In this document: in pieces, positions 5,676-7,533 of the stretch
Position numbering within the stretch: the stretch's first letter is position 1
How the letters are laid out: every line of letters starts with the position of its first letter
Source of the DNA: a bacterium
GTDB lineage: Bacteria > Electryoneota > Electryoneia > Electryoneales > Electryoneaceae
Direction: 5' to 3'
Assembly (NCBI GenBank): GCA_028278125.1
Contig: JANQEY010000079.1
Span: forward strand, 1-7,533
DNA: 7,533 nt
Translations under genes and position numbers: made by a program
Notes under the pieces: generated by a model
Seen by the model: the letters and a program-made list of their open reading frames with translations, nothing else
Database searches by the model: none
Told to the model about the DNA's origin: nothing

Positions 5676-6875
5676 ATGAGTGCCAAAGTAAAGGATTCCT
5701 GGGGCATCGCAACAAAGGCAATACATGGATTTGGGGAGCCTGATCCACGTACGGGATCAGTAAGTTATCCAATTTACCAGACATCTACATTCGCTTTTCG
5801 CGACAGTCAGCATGGAGCTGATCTATTTGCAGGTGAAGCAGAAGGATTTATCTATTCACGGCTCTCAAATCCAACTATTGAAGCATTTGAACATGAAATA
5901 TCGTGCCTCGAGGGTGGTGAAGCTACACAGGGTTTAGGATCCGGGATGGCCGCTGTTTTTAATGCTATAATGACTCTTTGTAAGGCTGGAGACAGTTTTG
6001 TATCAAGCGATACACTGTATGGTGGAACCCATGCACTTTACTCACATGTTCTCCCACGGTTCGGTGTAAAGGGTAACCTTGTCAGTGCTTCTGACCTGAA
6101 TAAAGTTGAAGATGCGATCAAAAAATCAAAAAACTGTAAAGCCCTGTTTTTTGAAACTCCAGCCAATCCCACACTGGCCATTTATGATATCAAGGCACTT
6201 GTCGAGCTTGGGCATAAATATGGTCTGAAAGTCATAATTGATAATACTTTTGCTACTCCTATTCTGCAACGTCCTTTCGAATACGGGATTGATGTTGTAA
6301 TGCATTCGACAACGAAATATATCAGTGGTCATGGTGATGTAATTGGAGGATGTGTAACAAGCACAAAAGAATTTATCGATAAAATGCGTGAGGATGTTTA
6401 CATAGATACAGGCGCAACAATGGCACCGCTATCCGCATTCCTTCTGCTCCGTGGCCTCAAAACACTACCGATTCGAATGCGCCAGCATTGCGAAAACGCC
6501 ATGAAAGTCGCACAATTCCTCGCCTTCCATCCTAAAGTTACCAAGGTACATTATCCCGGTTTAAAATCTCATCCTGATCACGAACTTGCAAAAAAGCAGA
6601 TGAGTGATTTTGGTGGTATGATCGCATTTGAAATAGACGGCGGATTCGAAGAAGGCAAGGTTATGCAGGATGCAGTTGAACTCGCGACTGTAGCTGTAAG
6701 TCTTGGAGATTGCGATACATTGATCTGCCATCCTGCTTCCACAATCGCATCTCCCTATTCACAGGAAGACCGTGATAAAGCTGGAATTACCGATAATATG
6801 ATCAGGATATCCGTTGGTATTGAAGATTCAAGAGATATTATTGACGACCTGAACCAGGCATTGAGGAAAATCTAA
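5676..6875 (+). CDS. Cys/Met-metabolism PLP enzyme, methionine gamma-lyase-like, 399 aa
   Basis: Fold-type I PLP enzyme of the trans-sulfuration family. Methionine gamma-lyase (MGL) members convert methionine to 2-oxobutyrate, methanethiol and ammonia; close relatives act on cystathionine or O-acetylhomoserine. The Schiff-base lysine is Lys214 in HSTTKYISGHGD. The cofactor is also held by Tyr60 and Arg62 (YSRLSNPT), Gly90-Met91, Tyr115, and Asp189 (VIIDNTFATP). Arg377 (MIRISVG) should bind the substrate carboxylate. Length and the SLGDCDTLICHPAS segment fit MGL best. However, the cysteine that follows YG in classical MGL (YGCT) is glycine here (YGGT, Gly117), and the MGL KDMTGA segment is YIDTGA. 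Substrate choice is thus open; cystathionine gamma-lyase or O-acetylhomoserine sulfhydrylase activity is possible. AGGAG at 5665-5669, six bases before the ATG, fixes the start. It is 45 bases after mce and is closed by a hairpin terminator. Confidence 0.9.
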   Translation: MSAKVKDSWGIATKAIHGFGEPDPRTGSVSYPIYQTSTFAFRDSQHGADLFAGEAEGFIYSRLSNPTIEAFEHEISCLEGGEATQGLGSGMAAVFNAIMTLCKAGDSFVSSDTLYGGTHALYSHVLPRFGVKGNLVSASDLNKVEDAIKKSKNCKALFFETPANPTLAIYDIKALVELGHKYGLKVIIDNTFATPILQRPFEYGIDVVMHSTTKYISGHGDVIGGCVTSTKEFIDKMREDVYIDTGATMAPLSAFLLLRGLKTLPIRMRQHCENAMKVAQFLAFHPKVTKVHYPGLKSHPDHELAKKQMSDFGGMIAFEIDGGFEEGKVMQDAVELATVAVSLGDCDTLICHPASTIASPYSQEDRDKAGITDNMIRISVGIEDSRDIIDDLNQALRKI

Positions 6876-6902
6876 TTCTTTTAATCGATGAGATAATATT
6901 CG

Positions 6903-6940
6903 AATGCGACTTGTTATATATAACAGGTCGCATTTTATTA
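6903..6940 (+). terminator. Intrinsic terminator after the gamma-lyase gene
   Basis: A 14-base-pair stem, AATGCGACTTGTTA (6903-6916) with TAACAGGTCGCATT (6921-6934), contains one G-U wobble and a TATA loop. The right arm runs into TTTTATTATATA. It begins 27 bases after the stop codon at 6875 and reads rightward. It probably ends the dNK-mce-lyase transcript, leaving the AhpD-like gene as a separate unit or reached only by read-through. The last bases of the stem are A-T pairs, which slightly weakens the lower stem but suits termination. Confidence 0.8.
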
Positions 6941-6968
6941 TATAAACAATTCACGGGAGATACCGGTT

Positions 6969-7298
6969 ATGAAGAAAGAAGAGTTCTTCTCTGAACGGGA
7001 AAAATTGAATGAATTAGTATTGAAATATGCTAACACGGACATGAAACGTCTCTGGCATATCGACTCGGTCGTCTACAATGATGGAGCATTGCCAACGAAA
7101 ACGAAAGAACTGATTGGATTAGTAGCATCACTGGTTCTAAGATGTGATGACTGCATCATTTATCACACTGACAGGTGCAAGGAAGAAGGAATTACAAGCG
7201 AAGAGTATATTGAGGCTTTGACGATCGGATTAACAGCCGGTGGTTCAATAACCATCCCCCACATCCGCCGTGCAATTAAAGCGTGGGATGAAGAGTAA
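6969..7298 (+). CDS. Carboxymuconolactone decarboxylase / AhpD-like family protein, 109 aa
   Basis: A small all-helical protein of the CMD/AhpD fold. The redox-type active-site pattern is intact: Glu47 (TKTKELIG), then CDDCIIYH with Cys59, Cys62 and His66. Members with CxxC act as thiol-dependent alkylhydroperoxide reductases or disulfide relay partners of peroxiredoxins, usually as cytoplasmic trimers or hexamers. The single-domain length of about 110 residues is typical of the uncharacterised AhpD-like subgroup rather than true carboxymuconolactone decarboxylase, which lacks the CxxC. The helix LTAGGSITIPHIRRAI near the C-terminus matches the family. GGGAG at 6955-6959, nine bases upstream, supports the start. 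It follows a terminator and is 16 bases before the next open frame, so it may head a new transcription unit with that gene. No peroxiredoxin is visible nearby, so the physiological partner is unknown. Confidence 0.92.
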   Translation: MKKEEFFSEREKLNELVLKYANTDMKRLWHIDSVVYNDGALPTKTKELIGLVASLVLRCDDCIIYHTDRCKEEGITSEEYIEALTIGLTAGGSITIPHIRRAIKAWDEE

Positions 7299-7314
7299 CC
7301 GGGTAAACTCTCTT

Positions 7315-7533
7315 ATGCCTCCCAAATATGATCATGAGAAAAAAACATTACATCTATCTGTGGGCGACCTTTTATGGGAGGACTCCCCTACCGTATCATC
7401 GTCTACCGATTTTACTAATCGTTCAAAACTCGGTCAGCATATTCATCAGTTAAGGATTGAAAAACAAGCCTTTAAATATCCTGAATACACAGCCGAATTT
7501 CCTTTAACACTTAAATATGATTTCCTGGATACA
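7315..7533 (+). CDS. N-terminal fragment of an unidentified protein, possibly a Rad3/DinG-like helicase; truncated by window edge
   Basis: An ATG at 7315 opens a frame without stops to the end of the window (73 codons). The sequence reads LHLSVGDLLWED, then RSKLGQHIHQLRIEK, then YPEYTAEFPLTLKYDF. It is rich in the features of a folded cytoplasmic protein and has no signal peptide. The order 'L-S-V-x-D-L, small gap, GxxIH, Y-x-x-E-x-P-L' loosely resembles the N-terminal PD-(D/E)XK-like lead-in of large Rad3/DinG-type ATP-dependent helicases. No helicase motif is inside the window, so this is a guess from memory. The start is uncertain: no good Shine-Dalgarno precedes 7315, and an in-frame ATG at 7288 would overlap the AhpD-like gene by 11 bases. 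The close spacing suggests translation coupled to that gene. That an expressed gene begins here is likely; its identity is not established. Confidence 0.5.
   Translation, partial: MPPKYDHEKKTLHLSVGDLLWEDSPTVSSSTDFTNRSKLGQHIHQLRIEKQAFKYPEYTAEFPLTLKYDFLDT

Noticed and set aside
5740..5760. Perfect inverted repeat CTGATCC/GGATCAG near the start of the lyase gene, as a possible translational control hairpin
   Set aside because: It encodes the DPRTGS segment, a conserved part of the family, and is over 60 bases inside the gene. Coding constraint and chance explain it.
1..7533. A novel defence, mobile or RNA-based system
   Set aside because: No repeat array, transposase, integrase, reverse transcriptase, toxin-antitoxin pair or structured non-coding RNA could be recognised. 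The genes belong to known metabolic or housekeeping families.

Overview
This is chromosomal-looking DNA from a Gram-negative bacterium of moderate GC content. I cannot place the phylum. Support for Gram-negative comes from a glutathione-type gamma-glutamyltransferase with an export signal. The deoxynucleoside kinase / methylmalonyl-CoA epimerase / trans-sulfuration-enzyme run would suit the Bacteroidota-Ignavibacteria-Marinimicrobia side of the tree, but clear GGAG/AGGAG ribosome binding sites precede most genes, which is not typical of Bacteroidota. Taxonomic placement is therefore a low-confidence inference.

Layout. The left edge carries the last 28 codons of a plus-strand gene with a formylglycine-generating-enzyme (FGE/sulfatase-modifying factor) type C-terminus (1-89). 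It converges on a minus-strand DnaB-type replicative helicase paralogue (169-1446), which ends in a strong intrinsic terminator (111-147). A 293-base divergent gap (1447-1739) precedes a plus-strand DUF2461/TIGR02453 protein (1740-2465). That gene converges on a minus-strand gamma-glutamyltransferase (2647-4392). The convergent gap between them is packed with GC-rich palindromes (2484-2612) resembling a dispersed REP-like element.

From 4577 onward everything reads rightward: deoxynucleoside kinase, methylmalonyl-CoA epimerase, and a methionine gamma-lyase-like PLP enzyme. The gaps are 34 and 45 bases and each gene has its own Shine-Dalgarno, so this is probably one operon, closed by a hairpin terminator (6903-6940). 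After the terminator come an AhpD-like carboxymuconolactone decarboxylase family protein (6969-7298) and, 16 bases later, the start of an open frame running off the right edge (7315-7533). Its N-terminus loosely resembles large Rad3/DinG-like helicases.

How the genes work together. The clearest link is metabolic. A gamma-lyase acting on methionine, homocysteine or cystathionine yields 2-oxobutyrate, which can become propionyl-CoA and then methylmalonyl-CoA. The adjacent epimerase would allow its conversion to succinyl-CoA. The gamma-glutamyltransferase, divergently transcribed from this operon, could feed sulfur amino acids through glutathione breakdown, but that is speculation. I found no CRISPR array, tRNA, rRNA, transposase or defence cassette. 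I see no convincing undescribed system. The items most worth a second look are the altered active-site positions of the PLP lyase, its pairing with the epimerase, the palindrome cluster, and the divergent DnaB paralogue.
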